64,000 bases of DNA, from positions 3,379,101-3,443,100 of the forward strand of contig NC_066838.1 in NCBI RefSeq assembly GCF_001640805.2, in the 5' to 3' direction. The stretch's first letter is position 1, and each line of letters starts with the position of its first letter. The notes under the pieces are model-generated. The model worked only from the letters and a program-made list of their open reading frames with translations. It ran no database searches and was not told where the DNA came from. A program made the translations under genes and the position numbers. Of this stretch, positions 27,301 through 58,263 are shown piece after piece. Source of the stretch: Lates calcarifer. Lineage: Eukaryota; Chordata; Actinopteri; Centropomidae.

Positions 27301-28042
27301 GTTAAAAAATAAGGACAGGATTTATCATTATTTTCCACCTGACCACTGTTTCCATACAGGTGCCCTCAGCTTACCTTCTGGTGTGGAAGAGGCCATACAA
27401 ACAAACATAGCAAACAACACCATGCTGCAGACACTCAAACACACTTTACTCTGTGTATGTTTGTGTGTTTCTGTGTGTGAGACTCACCCATCCTCCTTGA
27501 CTCTGGATCCAGGGCTGAATGTGGTTGTCCAGGTAAACTGTCATCCACTCCACGATCCTGCCCACCAGTGGACTCATCTCCTTCTCCACACACTCGACAC
27601 ACAGCGCCCCGCCGAACGCAAAAAGCCCTATGATGCGGCCCCAGTTGACGCCGTCCCGGAACACTTCATCCATCACGTTCTCGAAGCTTTGGTAAGCTGT
27701 GGCCGGCGTGATGTGCAGCTGGTTGTGCAGATCGCTGAAGGCGCGGGCATATCGCAACTCAAACTCGTTGGCCGAGTCCCGGAGGGCCTCTTTCACCGCA
27801 TCCAGGCTCGTCGTTGATGGCAACCGTTGCTGCCGCAGTGGGGACGCTGGAGGGGTCCCAGGACTCGTGCTGTTAAAAGTTCCGTTGGCGTGTGTTGCTA
27901 TCCGCTCTTCCTCACTTGACCCTGCCTCCCCCCCATCAGTCCTGTTTGGAGGCTCATTGAGTTCCATGTGGTTGAGTGGATAGTTTCTCTGAGAGAGTTT
28001 ATACTTTATGTAGAAAACCACCAGTTCTCTGTTTTGAGACAT
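6342..28042 (-). CDS. bcl2l1: Bcl-xL, anti-apoptotic Bcl-2 family protein (two coding exons)
   Basis: Bcl-xL sits in the outer mitochondrial membrane and blocks apoptosis by binding the BH3 helices of Bax, Bak and BH3-only proteins. The first coding exon is 28042-27488 (185 codons, donor TGG|GTGAGT). The last is 6485-6342 (acceptor CTTCCAG|GAG, stop TGA). Together they give 232 residues against 233 in human Bcl-xL. Features in order: BH4 (ELVVFYIKYKLSQRNYP, about 6-22); an acidic Ser/Pro/Thr loop (about 27-80); BH3 (about 83-98, ALRDSANEFELRY); BH1 (FRDGVNWGRIIG, about 128-139); BH2 (PWIQSQGGWERF, about 177-188, split by the intron after Trp185); and a C-terminal membrane anchor (WLLAGMTLVTGVVVGSLIA) followed by QKRL. 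The intron position in BH2 is the conserved Bcl-2 family one. The start ATG is the first in the exon and gives the family N-terminus. The transcript converges on cox4i2, as in human 20q11. Confidence 0.97.
8040..8325 (+). repeat. ATTAATCG-type dispersed repeat, forward copy
   Basis: Holds in order TTAATGATTTGTCTATCAATC, GTCAATTATGATAGTAAAC, TTTTCTGACATTTCATTGATG and a terminal AAAATAACTGTTAGTTACAG followed by CCC. The same order of words recurs at 29580-29915 and, reversed, at 4250-4410 and 23940-24200. This looks like a non-autonomous high-copy teleost element that I cannot name. Confidence 0.65.
8463..8554 (+). repeat. Direct duplication, copy A
   Basis: 92 bases beginning ACCTAACTGATCTATATTGA, nearly identical to 9561-9654 (copy B). 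They differ by a 2-base indel (CA, after GATGTGTA) and a few substitutions. Both copies are in the same orientation, 1.1 kb apart. The flanks differ, so this is a repeat pair or segmental copy, not a tandem array. Confidence 0.9.
9561..9654 (+). repeat. Direct duplication, copy B
   Basis: Second copy of the element at 8463-8554, ending TAAAGAAATGTTGT. The sequence just upstream (CCAAAACCAACAATGAACTG, near 9508) resembles one at 36511-36535, which suggests that larger dispersed-repeat fragments lie here. Confidence 0.9.
11021..11262. mobile_element. MITE with TA target-site duplication
   Basis: The ends carry 17-base perfect inverted repeats: CGTAATTTCCGGACTAT at 11024-11040 and its reverse complement at 11243-11259. 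Each end is flanked by TA (11021-11022 and 11261-11262), giving a 238-bp element with a TA duplication, as for Tc1/mariner-type insertions. A subterminal GCGGCTTATAGTCAGGTG motif repeats the AAGCC / GGCTTATAG words several times inside. No ORF is present. I recognise the end sequence as common in vertebrate genomes but do not assign a family name. Confidence 0.8.
14712..15072 (+). other. Exon-like open block 1 of a possible nested gene
   Basis: An open frame runs from about 14712 to a TAG at 15070-15072. It contains CDIQTTLSTSGGWKLGERSR, then KVPFTCREESREFSITLYSN and HTHAFTYKGLFECVYMG. Possible acceptor ACCAACCTGCAG ends at 14768 and a possible donor ATGG|GTGCAA lies at 15025. GC content is above that of the flanks. 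I do not recognise the protein. The opposite strand is also open over this stretch (14764-15198), which weakens the case. It may be coding, decayed coding or chance. Confidence 0.3.
16174..16344 (+). other. Exon-like open block 2 of a possible nested gene
   Basis: The frame reads QQINFQDLDKPPEEIQIVIL and continues with AQLKYHVEQHTEFEMKCDQT, a strongly helical, charged sequence. A candidate acceptor (ATCACAG) precedes it and a candidate donor TTT|GTAGAG ends it in phase 0, which fits the next block. The frame stays open to 16437 if unspliced. The product is not recognised. Confidence 0.3.
16528..16686 (+). other. Exon-like open block 3 of a possible nested gene
   Basis: The acceptor TTGAATGTTTGCAG is followed in phase 0 by EQRWENLLERNTLRIQNNHN and then by a helical stretch (LELQELQEKINEG) to a TAA at 16686. 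Joined to block 2 it would extend one long amphipathic helix or coiled coil. An internal AACA|GTAAAG could be an alternative donor. Confidence 0.3.
17259..17425 (+). other. Exon-like open block 4 of a possible nested gene
   Basis: The acceptor GATGCCCTTTTAG opens the frame LRVGKLMVNRFYWSKWQEQM, continuing with basic and glutamine-rich sequence to a donor GAGAT|GTGAGG at 17425. The region just upstream (16990-17280) is open in all three + frames in turn, which could reflect extra exons or frameshift decay. Confidence 0.28.
17799..17897 (+). other. Exon-like open block 5 of a possible nested gene
   Basis: A 99-base block with good splice signals: TTAATTCTGCTTCTGCAG before it and ACG|GTAACC after it. 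It is an exact multiple of three and reads DPHGELEFSQKAGLSKSALI plus 13 more residues. This is the cleanest exon candidate of the cluster by splice signals. Another frame is open for part of it, so the coding frame is not settled. Confidence 0.33.
19547..19565 (+). repeat. Poly(G) run of 19 with adjacent (GT)n
   Basis: Nineteen consecutive G follow a GTGTGTGTGT run inside the bcl2l1 intron. Such a run can form a G-quadruplex and is a likely assembly or length-error spot. Antisense ORFs crossing it encode only Pro runs. Confidence 0.95.
21470..22235 (+). repeat. Purine-rich low-complexity tract
   Basis: Long stretches of GGA/GAGA-type sequence on + (for example 21470-21540, 21785-22110, and (GA)n at 22184-22235) with few pyrimidines. 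Similar but shorter tracts lie at 18610-18850 and 19270-19540. ORFs here are compositional artefacts rich in Arg/Glu/Lys or, in antisense, Ser/Leu/Pro. Confidence 0.7.
23940..24200 (-). repeat. ATTAATCG-type dispersed repeat, reverse copy
   Basis: Reverse form of the 8040-8325 repeat: AAATTAATCAGCAGATGAATT near the left end, TTCTTGTTTTATCCAACCAAA inside and ATAATTAATTTGATTATC near the right end. Confidence 0.6.
25450..26170 (+). repeat. Long dispersed repeat (GCTAAATGCTAACAT / CCAAATTTCATGG type)
   Basis: Begins with diverged text, then AAGCTAAATGCTAACATCAA, TTTAGCATGTTAGCATGCCA and TTTGCACATATTTGGTCAAA. It then has two diverged tandem units, each reading GATTACC or GATCACC, then AAAG, then TTCATCCTC-like text and ATGTCTGTACCAAATTTCATGG. 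This order matches a very common teleost repeat as I remember it. Partial copies occur at 1895-2060 (reverse) and 43310-43440. No reverse transcriptase or transposase is visible. Confidence 0.65.
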
Positions 28043-28245
28043 TCTGTGTTTAGATTAGCTTTTTCTCTTCGCTTCGATCCGTCTCTGCTCCTCTCCTTGG
28101 TCGAGCCTTGCTGTGTTAGAGTAAAGACACACTGTGCCAGGCTTTCCTGTTACCTCTGTTCAGACCACCATTGTCAGCTGATATCCAGAGGACACTTGGG
28201 GGGTGAAAACCAAACCTACACAAGGCTGACAAATCAGCTCAGGCC
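28043..28245 (-). other. bcl2l1: 5'UTR part of the first bcl2l1 coding exon
   Basis: Upstream of the bcl2l1 ATG on the - strand, an acceptor ATTGTCTCTCTACAG|GGCC is found at 28246/28245. This would give the exon a 203-nt untranslated leader and imply at least one non-coding upstream exon, as in mammalian BCL2L1. Confidence 0.55.
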
Positions 28246-28472
28246 CTGTAGAGAGACAATAATAAAAGGTCAAAGTCTGGATAGCCTATAAGCAAACTGT
28301 GATTATGTGTATGTGTGTGTGTGTGTCTGTGTGTGAGGACAGGGTAGTGTACAGGGATGGCTGTAGACTTTCAAATTAAATTTGGACAGGTAGGGTCAAA
28401 GAGCATCTCTCTAATTGGGCTGTTACATATGGAGCAGATGGCAATGATATTAATGAGACAATAGTAGAGCGA

Positions 28473-28473
<1 letters not shown>

Positions 28474-28516
<43 letters not shown>
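28474..28516. repeat. (TG)n microsatellite
   Basis: About 21 uninterrupted TG units upstream of the bcl2l1 coding exon. Confidence 0.97.
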
Positions 28517-28517
<1 letters not shown>

Positions 28518-28735
28518 CAAGAGAGACGACAAGAGACAGCCAGAGAGACAAATGGAGGGGTGGAGTGAGGAAGGTGAGGTTTAGGTGAGGAGAGATCAGA
28601 GAGACAGTCTGGCCTGAGAGTCCATGCAGACAGTCACCATCTCCTAATCAGTGACCTCTGACCTATCGCTCTGAGCTTTTAGGTACCTTGTTTATCTCAG
28701 CTCCAGACTGTCTCTGTTACTGTCACCCATTCTCT

Positions 28736-28753
28736 CACACACACACACACACA

Positions 28754-28802
<49 letters not shown>
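28736..28802. repeat. (CA)n microsatellite
   Basis: About 33 CA units with one CC interruption near 28760. It lies 219 bases from the (TG)n array and is its reverse complement, so the pair could fold together. Confidence 0.97.
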
Positions 28803-28803
<1 letters not shown>

Positions 28804-29579
28804 CTGCATACTGTCATACTTAAGCATGCCCTTGAGTCTCCATATAAAACTGACACTTAGTGTCCAACAAGTTATTAGCATTATCTCTGTTGGAGGTTGG
28901 TCTGAATGCATTCATATACATTATTCTTATGTCCTTACATCACTGCCTCCATTCAGGGTTCAGTACTGGTCTGACACAAATCTGCTTTACTATGAACAGG
29001 GATTCTAAAATACAATATCATTATGATAACATTACTCTAACCATATAAGAGATACTGGCTGTCCCTGCTTGCCTTTTCAACTACAGGTTTTATCCTCATT
29101 TTCCTGATGAGTTGTTCTGATTACCAAAAAAAGAAATCCAGTTAAACACTTTGCTGACAATGTAGTTTAAGCTCTTGTTGCATACAGCAGTGAACTCTTG
29201 ATGAACTCAAAGTCAGAAACTCTATTAGCAACGGTATTTTACAATATCCTGAGTAATTCTGTGGTTTAGCAGTGACATATGAAACTGCATTTTGCAGGCA
29301 TGCGTTCAGAGAGCCACATAGGGATTAATCCACAATAACACTCGCACTAATTGTAAAATTACTATTGTTAAAAAAAACATAACAAAGTTTTCAAAAAAAA
29401 AAGTTATGATGGTTTATATGTTGAAAAAGTACCCCTGAAAACAGAAAGAGATATTAATGGGTTAAATGGTAGTTATACACACTGTCTAAAACACTGTGGT
29501 GTTGAACCAAGTAATATGGCCATTAATTAATAGTGCACTAATGTTACCTAAATTTAAAAATCATTAAAAGTGAAACAGC

Positions 29580-29915
29580 TGGAGGTGAAATGATTAATCA
29601 AGTAAAAACTAAATTATCAATTCTAATAAATAATTAAGTACTTTTTCTGCAAAAATTCCAGACATTACCTAGTTCCAGCTTATCCTTTGTGAGAATTTGC
29701 TGTATATCTCTGTCTTAGTGGTAATAAACTGAATATGTAATATGCACTAATATGAACTGTTGGTCAGGCAATGATGTCATCAGTTTAGGGAAAGTGTTGT
29801 GGGAGATTTTCACTATTGTCTGACATTTTACAGACCAAGTGATTAATCAAGTAGTCAGAAAATACCCCCATGAACAATTGCTTTAAAATAATCATAAGTT
29901 GCAGCCCTAGAAGCA
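29580..29915 (+). repeat. ATTAATCG-type dispersed repeat, forward copy
   Basis: From GAAATGATTAATCAAGTAAA to the characteristic end AATAATCATAAGTTGCAGCC and CTAG, with GTCTGACATTTTACAGACCA inside. The best-preserved 3' end of the four copies. It lies in the putative 5' intron of bcl2l1. Confidence 0.7.
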
Positions 29916-30968
29916 ACATTTTATCCCTTTAAAAACATTTATTTTCACAACTCTGACACTAGCTTGACATATTTAATAAAGATGTGTAGTAAAACTTCAC
30001 TTCATCAAAGATTTCTATCCATATTCTGTGGCCAGTAAATTGAGTTTAAGTGGGCCTTCATCCCTGAAACAAAAGACAATATGAGAAAGCAGTTGTCTGA
30101 TGAAGCCATTCACTCACCCTGTGCTGCCTGTCACTATCCCTGACTGGTGTATACAGGCACACAAAAAAGATGTGGGAGGACCATGACCTGCGGATGATCC
30201 CAAACTGCCTGCTGGTTATCATGTGAGAACCTGACCTTTCCTATAACAATATTGACATTTAAGCTGATAAGTGGTTGGTCCTAATAATTAGTGTATGAGG
30301 CAAAATGAAAGTTCCATGCAAATAGTGCTGGCGACATTACATAATACATAGGTACTCTCCCTAAAAGCACAATGGAAGCTTGATTGAGTCTCTGTTGGCT
30401 CCTGGCCAAACAAACAAACTGCTGTACTTTCATCGAGCCCAAAAACTTCAATGACTTACAAACATACTTTCAGCAGATTATATGGGCTACAATTCCAAGT
30501 CAAAGAAACAGAGACGGCTTCTTACAGCAGATAAAGACCCACAAGGCAGCAGTGTTTACAATGGCCACATGGTCCCCAGCTCCCAACACGTGGCTCGGGT
30601 TTTAATAGCACAGCACTGATGTAAACACCACACAGCTCCTACAGGAATACCAGCGAGTCGCGACGAAATGTAGCACCTGAATGCAACATTTGTCAGGACA
30701 ATCGCTCAAATATTAACTCAAATAAAGCTAACTAGAGACTGTGTTCGTGTTTATTATGGTGGAATCTGGACTGTAACGTACAGATAAACCAGCCAAGGGT
30801 ATGTTAGCGACACTGCACTGCCTCTGTAGGCTGCGTATGCTAGTTGTGGCAGCCCCGTGTGCGTACTGATGTAAAATATCCACACTAAACACCAATTCAC
30901 ATTTCCATTTTAATCGTCACCTCTGATACTGACGACTATACAACATAAAACTAAAGTGAGCGTCTTAC

Positions 30969-31120
30969 CAGCTGTGCTGAATAAAATCACTTGGACTTCT
31001 CCTCGGTTCGTTCACCGTTTCCCCTCTGTCAAAATGTCCTGAATGTGTCGCTCTATCTGTCAGTCTGTCGCTCTGTCTGTACAAAAGCTGTCAAAATCCA
31101 AGAATGTAAGATTGCCACTT
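30969..31120 (-). promoter_or_regulatory. bcl2l1: Candidate non-coding first exon / promoter area of bcl2l1
   Basis: A strong - strand donor, CAGCTG|GTAAGACG, ends a stretch at 30969. It would pair with the acceptor at 28246. The upstream boundary (about 31120) is a guess. The local sequence is less AT-rich than its surroundings, and no other gene explains the donor. Confidence 0.35.
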
Positions 31121-31269
31121 TGCGTGAAGGAGTGTGTGTGTTTGCACGTATCCTCCCACGTCTACCCCCTCCACTCTTTGCATGCCCAGCCCTCCTCTAT
31201 TACGTAACAGGACGCCTTCAGAGATGTCTGAATATCTGGTTCACGATCATATCGAGAATCTTCGTTTGA

Positions 31270-33108
31270 GCTGGCTTTAAAACCCAGGACTACATATGAG
31301 AAAACTGCATCTGGTGATATAATACGAGACACAATCTATCCTACACTACAACCTGTGAGCAAAGAGAGTTAAGAACAGTAAGAGAAATGTGAAAAATTAT
31401 GTTTCATTTTTCGATTATGTTTACAAATCTAGTGCGGGGCGTCTGTCTGTCAATCTTTTGTTCACATTTTATGTATCACTGATAAATTTTGTTTAATGCA
31501 TAAACGAAAATACAAAAGACGCAACTGACGCACTTTTCTCTTCTAGTCTTTCACTGCTGTTCAACTGTGAACTGTGTCTTATTTCTTCATTCAGTCAACA
31601 CTTGGTTATTCCCAATCAAAAGCAAATTCCTCAATTGAATTTACTGACGGATGAACGGACTTAATAGGAGCCCCTGAAGGCAGCACAAGCCATCCCATTC
31701 TCCTGTCAGTAATACTTATCAAGACCTTTAATCACATCGCACAAAAATGTTCAAGCTTTAAAAAGACTTCACCGCACCAGAAATCACTATTACAAAACTA
31801 ATTTATGAACAAAGCGTTACAGACACACAGAGTTCCATCTATACTAACGTTACTGTAGGTGGCCAGTGAAGATGGCTGTCACTGTCATATATCCCATAGA
31901 GTCTTGGTGTAGTCACACATTCGTATACTGCAAAGCTAGAAATGTTTATTTAATGTGGTAAAAATCAATTAGTGCAGTCTACCAGTGCACTTTGAATATA
32001 ACAGAATGACATTTGAAGGGAAAGAGCAAGCAGGAAGCAAAAATTATGGTTACGCATTCTTCCAAATCTGTCGACCTCCTTCCTCTAGCTGGATTCTGAG
32101 TGGAAAATCCACCCTTTCTACCATAACTTCTTACATAATTTCACCGATGATATAAACACGGGCATTAGAAATACATTCTTAGACTGACCAGAAGCTCTTA
32201 CTTGTATGGTGGTCTCCATAAAATCATGTCTGCTGGTTCAGAATCCAGACCCCGGCAGGAATAATCCTATCCGTCATTGCTAGCCTGCCTGGCTAGCTAC
32301 TGGCTACCACACAGATCCGCCCACAGCTACGCTCCCTACGTAACTTCACCATGTCAGTGTGTGATGGCAGCTTCAACCAGCAGGAAGACTCTGTAACAAA
32401 TCCACTGGAGCAAAAACGCTGTTTTCTCACCGGAGTGCTATTGTGAGCCACTGCCCGACTTGACCTGAGAATTAGCCGGCTAGCAAGAGAGAGAGTCCCA
32501 GTGGGCGTTAGCGCCAACTGGCTAAAAGAGAGCTAGTTTATGTTGTTGGAGCCTCGCTTCTGTCCCCTGCATTAATTATTTAACTTGGTAGTTGAGTGCA
32601 ACATATCCTCATTGTTTGTCTATCTACTCACTGGTTTATGGATTATAACATGGTATTTTCCTAACAGGGGGGCATGTAGCAGCTGTCAGGCATCATTCCA
32701 CTTTAGTTATCCAAACAAAGGATGTGAGAGGTCTCCATGGTAACCTTTGTTACCCCAAAATCTAGCGCGAGTCGGGCCGACTATCAGTTTGAGCACAGTG
32801 CCACCCTCTGGCCACCTTTACACTGGAGAGCCATCCTCCATACTCCAAACTCTCACAATTATATTAAGAACTAAATGACTTATCTAAAACTCAGTATGAG
32901 TCACTGCTCAGTTACCTCAGAAAGGTATACCAGACCAGCATGCAGACTGCCACAGCCCTGGAACTGGAACTCTGATAGAAGCAAATATTAAAATGTTAGG
33001 ATGTTATTTGTCCCTCCTGTGTTTGACAAGTCGACATGTTCACTGTAAGAAAGCTCTAAACCATTTTAAAACTCAGTCAATAGTCACTGGAGTGGATCAG
33101 AATTCAGG
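31270..33108. other. Intergenic region between arfgef2 3' end and bcl2l1 5' end
   Basis: No protein gene recognised. A GC-richer island at 32200-32560 carries a - strand donor ATACAA|GTAAGA at 32202, so it may be an alternative distal first exon or promoter for bcl2l1. Its 74-codon - strand frame (32293-32517) has no recognised relative. Confidence 0.4.
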
Positions 33109-33114
33109 TTTATT
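33109..33114 (-). terminator. arfgef2: arfgef2 poly(A) signal (candidate)
   Basis: AATAAA on the - strand, about 1.57 kb beyond the arfgef2 stop. The stretch 33115-34680 contains no splice or coding signal and is best read as 3'UTR. No equally convincing hexamer was noticed closer to the stop. Confidence 0.45.
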
Positions 33115-34680
33115 GATTACTTCACCAAATGCTTGGAAGATTACATCACAATATTATGTATAGAACCATATAGCACTTTCATTTCTATGTATCTTACATT
33201 GAAAACTTTACAGTCTGCATTTTTTCATTTACTGTATATATATATATTTATATGTTCCCTAGCTTTAGGGAAGAAAAGTAGACATCCATAGTTGCAAGGG
33301 AAGGAATGCTTCTCAAAAAATATTTAAATGCACTTTAAATAATTACATACATCCTTCTTAAAAAGGCATGGAATACACTACAAAGGATTCAGGATGCAGA
33401 GATTCCAGTATCTCTGTAGATGCGAGCTTTGGTTTTGCTCTGTTCCTAAATCCTTCTGTGGCTGAACTCTACTGTTGAATCTGACACAACACTGATGGGC
33501 ATTCAAACCATCCAGACCAGGGTGGTCCACTGGGTGGTGGTAATACATGAGCAAACTGTCTGCAACAGATGTGCAAAAGCGTGTGGGAAACAGAAAACCA
33601 CTGTGTCACCTCAATGGACCAACTGATGGATTAGTGGAAGGTTTTATGAGCAATCTGTAATTCTAAAGCCAGGGTGGAGATGACTCCATGTTAAGTCCTT
33701 CAGTGTAAGGCTTAGTGGGTCAACACGAGGGAATGCATGACAGGGGGAAGTAGCAAGTCTTTCAACCAACCTTTCATTGTAAACCAGCAACTATCCTGAA
33801 AAATAATCATAAAACAAATTAAAGAAAATGAGATAAATAAATAAAGTAAAATCTCAATGACAGGCAAGAGTGACACAGATGACAGGACGGCTATGTCACA
33901 GAGAGCAAAGACGTCCCAAACAATGCTGCATTAGGTCTTTGATAGTGTTGTAAGAGATGGAGATTGTTGTAAAATGCAGCTGAGAGTTTCAGTCTCTTTA
34001 ACAACTGCAACAGCCTGCTACCAAATAACACACAAATAAGAGGGAACATAATCATTAAAGTGACAAACAATGTTTTGGGATGAGTACTGATACGTGAGGG
34101 TTCAGATATTATAACATATTTTGATTAGATCACCAAACTCACAATAAGGTCGACACTGATGGTGTCATCATTTTCTAACAGGCACAGGTGGCCAAAACAG
34201 ATTTTCGCAAAGGGCAAATATAAGGTTCTTCAAATTCAATGGTATGGTTCCTTTGCTTTCAGCATGTACAGTAGATATACTTTTTTGTTAAGTATTAAAA
34301 AAAAAGAAAATCAGGTACAGGGTTTGCAACAATATCAATAAATTATTTGTTTGCAGTTCTTTTCTAGTCATTACAGTTTGAGATGAGTCAGGGGGATGAT
34401 GAATGACAACAGTCAGCAGAGAGTGCTGGTCACAGTGCTGTTCATCCCCGAGAGGAAAAAAGGGAGGAAGGACAGGGTAAAGACTTCTCTACGAGCTGAG
34501 TGCAGTAGAAAAGCTGAACACTTTAATGCAAAGTCCTGAACTGAGACAGAAAAGCTACAGTCTTAGTCATCTTCCTCCTGATGTCCCTCTGTAATCTGTT
34601 CCAGTCCGAGAGAGGGTGTGTGTTATGATCTACTCCTCAACGTCCACCATCATCTCCATCCGTTTCAGCATACACCCAGT

Positions 34681-56866
<22,186 letters not shown>

Positions 56867-56990
56867 CTCTCGGTCTTGCTGCCGTTCCTCTCTCAGGCCG
56901 TCATCCTCGGCCTGGCCCCGCGTACAAGCAGGTGACAAGGAAAGCTAACGAAAGCCAGGCTATCGGTGTCAGTCCGGTAGAGTTGCTATC

Positions 56991-57008
56991 TCAGCTCAGC
57001 GCCGCCAT
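56991..57008 (-). promoter_or_regulatory. arfgef2: Short upstream ORF in the arfgef2 5' region
   Basis: ATG GCG GCG CTG AGC TGA, five codons, with A at -3 and G at +4 (good Kozak context), 125 bases before the arfgef2 start codon. If the transcript starts upstream of it, it could lower translation of BIG2. The start site is unknown. Confidence 0.4.
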
Positions 57009-57024
57009 GCTGGTTACACGTCAT

Positions 57025-57034
57025 GTCACGTGAT
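57025..57034. promoter_or_regulatory. arfgef2: E-box / TCACGTGA site at the arfgef2 promoter
   Basis: GTCACGTGAT contains the palindrome TCACGTGA, a high-affinity site type for USF/TFE/MYC-class bHLH-zip factors. It lies 17 bases upstream of the short upstream ORF, in a region expected to be the core promoter of arfgef2. Inference from motif and position only. Confidence 0.4.
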
Positions 57035-57299
57035 TCTCAGCTGTCTGGCTTTTGACTACAGCACCCTGAGGAGCAGGTAACCTCCGAAACGGGGTCGAGT
57101 AGACACACAATTAAGTCACAGAAACCTACAATCTTCTCAAGCCGAAATTAAGCATAAAGTCGTCCGGTTAAACGCACCAGAGGAGGCGTTGAACGTTTCC
57201 ACCGGGCCAACGTCACGCGAGTTGAGAAACAGTTCGCCGTTTTTACCACCGTATGAAATCAAGCGCTGCCGGAGAGCAGAGACGCTGTTTCGGAAATGT

Positions 57300-57313
57300 C
57301 CTGCAGGTGGCGC
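57300..57313 (+). promoter_or_regulatory. CTCF-like motif between pard6b and arfgef2
   Basis: CCTGCAGGTGGCGC agrees with the CTCF core consensus CCASYAGRKGGCRS at 13 of 14 positions. It sits between the pard6b poly(A) signal and the arfgef2 promoter, a sensible place for an insulator-like site. Motif match only. Confidence 0.4.
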
Positions 57314-57458
57314 TGCAACACCACAAAGACGCTCAGTTAATTACTGTTCAGTTCACCTACTACAGTACTTAATGTGACACCTGAGGACAGGTACAGTAAT
57401 ATCTCAACTGTCTCCACACACTGACAGACACCAAACAGTGAAGATTGCTACATATTAG

Positions 57459-57464
57459 TTTATT
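57459..57464 (-). terminator. pard6b: pard6b poly(A) signal (candidate)
   Basis: AATAAA on the - strand, 3.2 kb beyond the Par6 stop and about 590 bases before the arfgef2 start codon. The AT-rich sequence on its right (57465-60661) has a 3'UTR character, while the left side turns GC-richer and promoter-like. Confidence 0.5.
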
Positions 57465-58204
57465 TTATCCATCTCCTTCAATCAGTAATTACAGGTGTAC
57501 ATCTCTGTATTCATACATCTCCAACTGAATCTTAAAACATTTTCATTAAATGTGATAAAAATTTACATCATATATAGTATTGATATGAAAATACTGACAA
57601 TCTTCATTACAAATCTATACCATAGGATTTATCTGGCAAGCAAAAATCATTGCTCAATCACTTAAAAAAATAAAAAAAAAAGTCAGACTCAAAGCAAAAC
57701 ATGTAGCCTGTTTTGAGGTTGTGCTGATACAACTGTTTTTCTCCCACAAAATAATAATAATTCACAGTATGGAAAAAAACAAAAAAAAAACAATAGTGTC
57801 ATGTCTTGCACAGATTCCCCTGTTGCTTTAGCCAGAACAGTGAAATCTACTAGCTACTGAAATCATCTAATGGGCAATAACGTCTACTGTACCATTAAAA
57901 TTTATGACCAAAACAACAATCATGAATAAACAAAAACATGTCAGTTATAAAAAATAAAGTCATAAAATGTGTACAAAGAAAGACAATATGCCGACATATG
58001 ATTAGAGAATAAATAAAAATGTCACCATGGTTACAATCCCAGTGTCCTGTGATAAAGTTAGAGATACAGAAAATAAATTAACATTGATTTCTAAAAATCT
58101 TCCATTCAGAGTACCATTCATCACCGTGTTTAAAGTTGGGAATGAAAGAAGACAGAATCCAACCATCACCTGCTACACTATAAAAGGCCAAAAAAACAGT
58201 ACCT

Positions 58205-58263
<59 letters not shown>

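Larger units (their letters stand above)
6486..27487 (-). other. bcl2l1: Large bcl2l1 intron (about 21 kb) between BH2-splitting exons
   Basis: A single intron bounded by TGG|GTGAGT at 27487 and TTTTGTCTTCCAG at 6486. A long intron at this position is typical of the Bcl-2 family. Its contents are listed separately: a 92-94 bp direct duplication, a TA-flanked MITE, AT-rich dispersed repeats, purine-rich tracts, a 19-base G run, and a cluster of exon-like blocks on + at 14.7-17.9 kb. In the remaining parts (6.5-8.0, 9.7-11.0, 11.3-14.7, 18.0-23.9, 24.2-25.4 and 26.2-27.4 kb) I see no gene. Confidence 0.9.

Noticed and set aside
27260..27817. 185-codon + strand ORF
   Set aside because: It is the antisense shadow of the bcl2l1 coding exon; its open frame follows from the Bcl-xL codon use.
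28688..29008. His/Thr-repeat ORF
   Set aside because: Translation of the (CA)n array.
56867..56938. Longer arfgef2 N-terminus starting SPACTRG
   Set aside because: The codon at 56938 is TTG, not ATG, with an in-frame TAG just upstream; the ATG at 56866 is the first.
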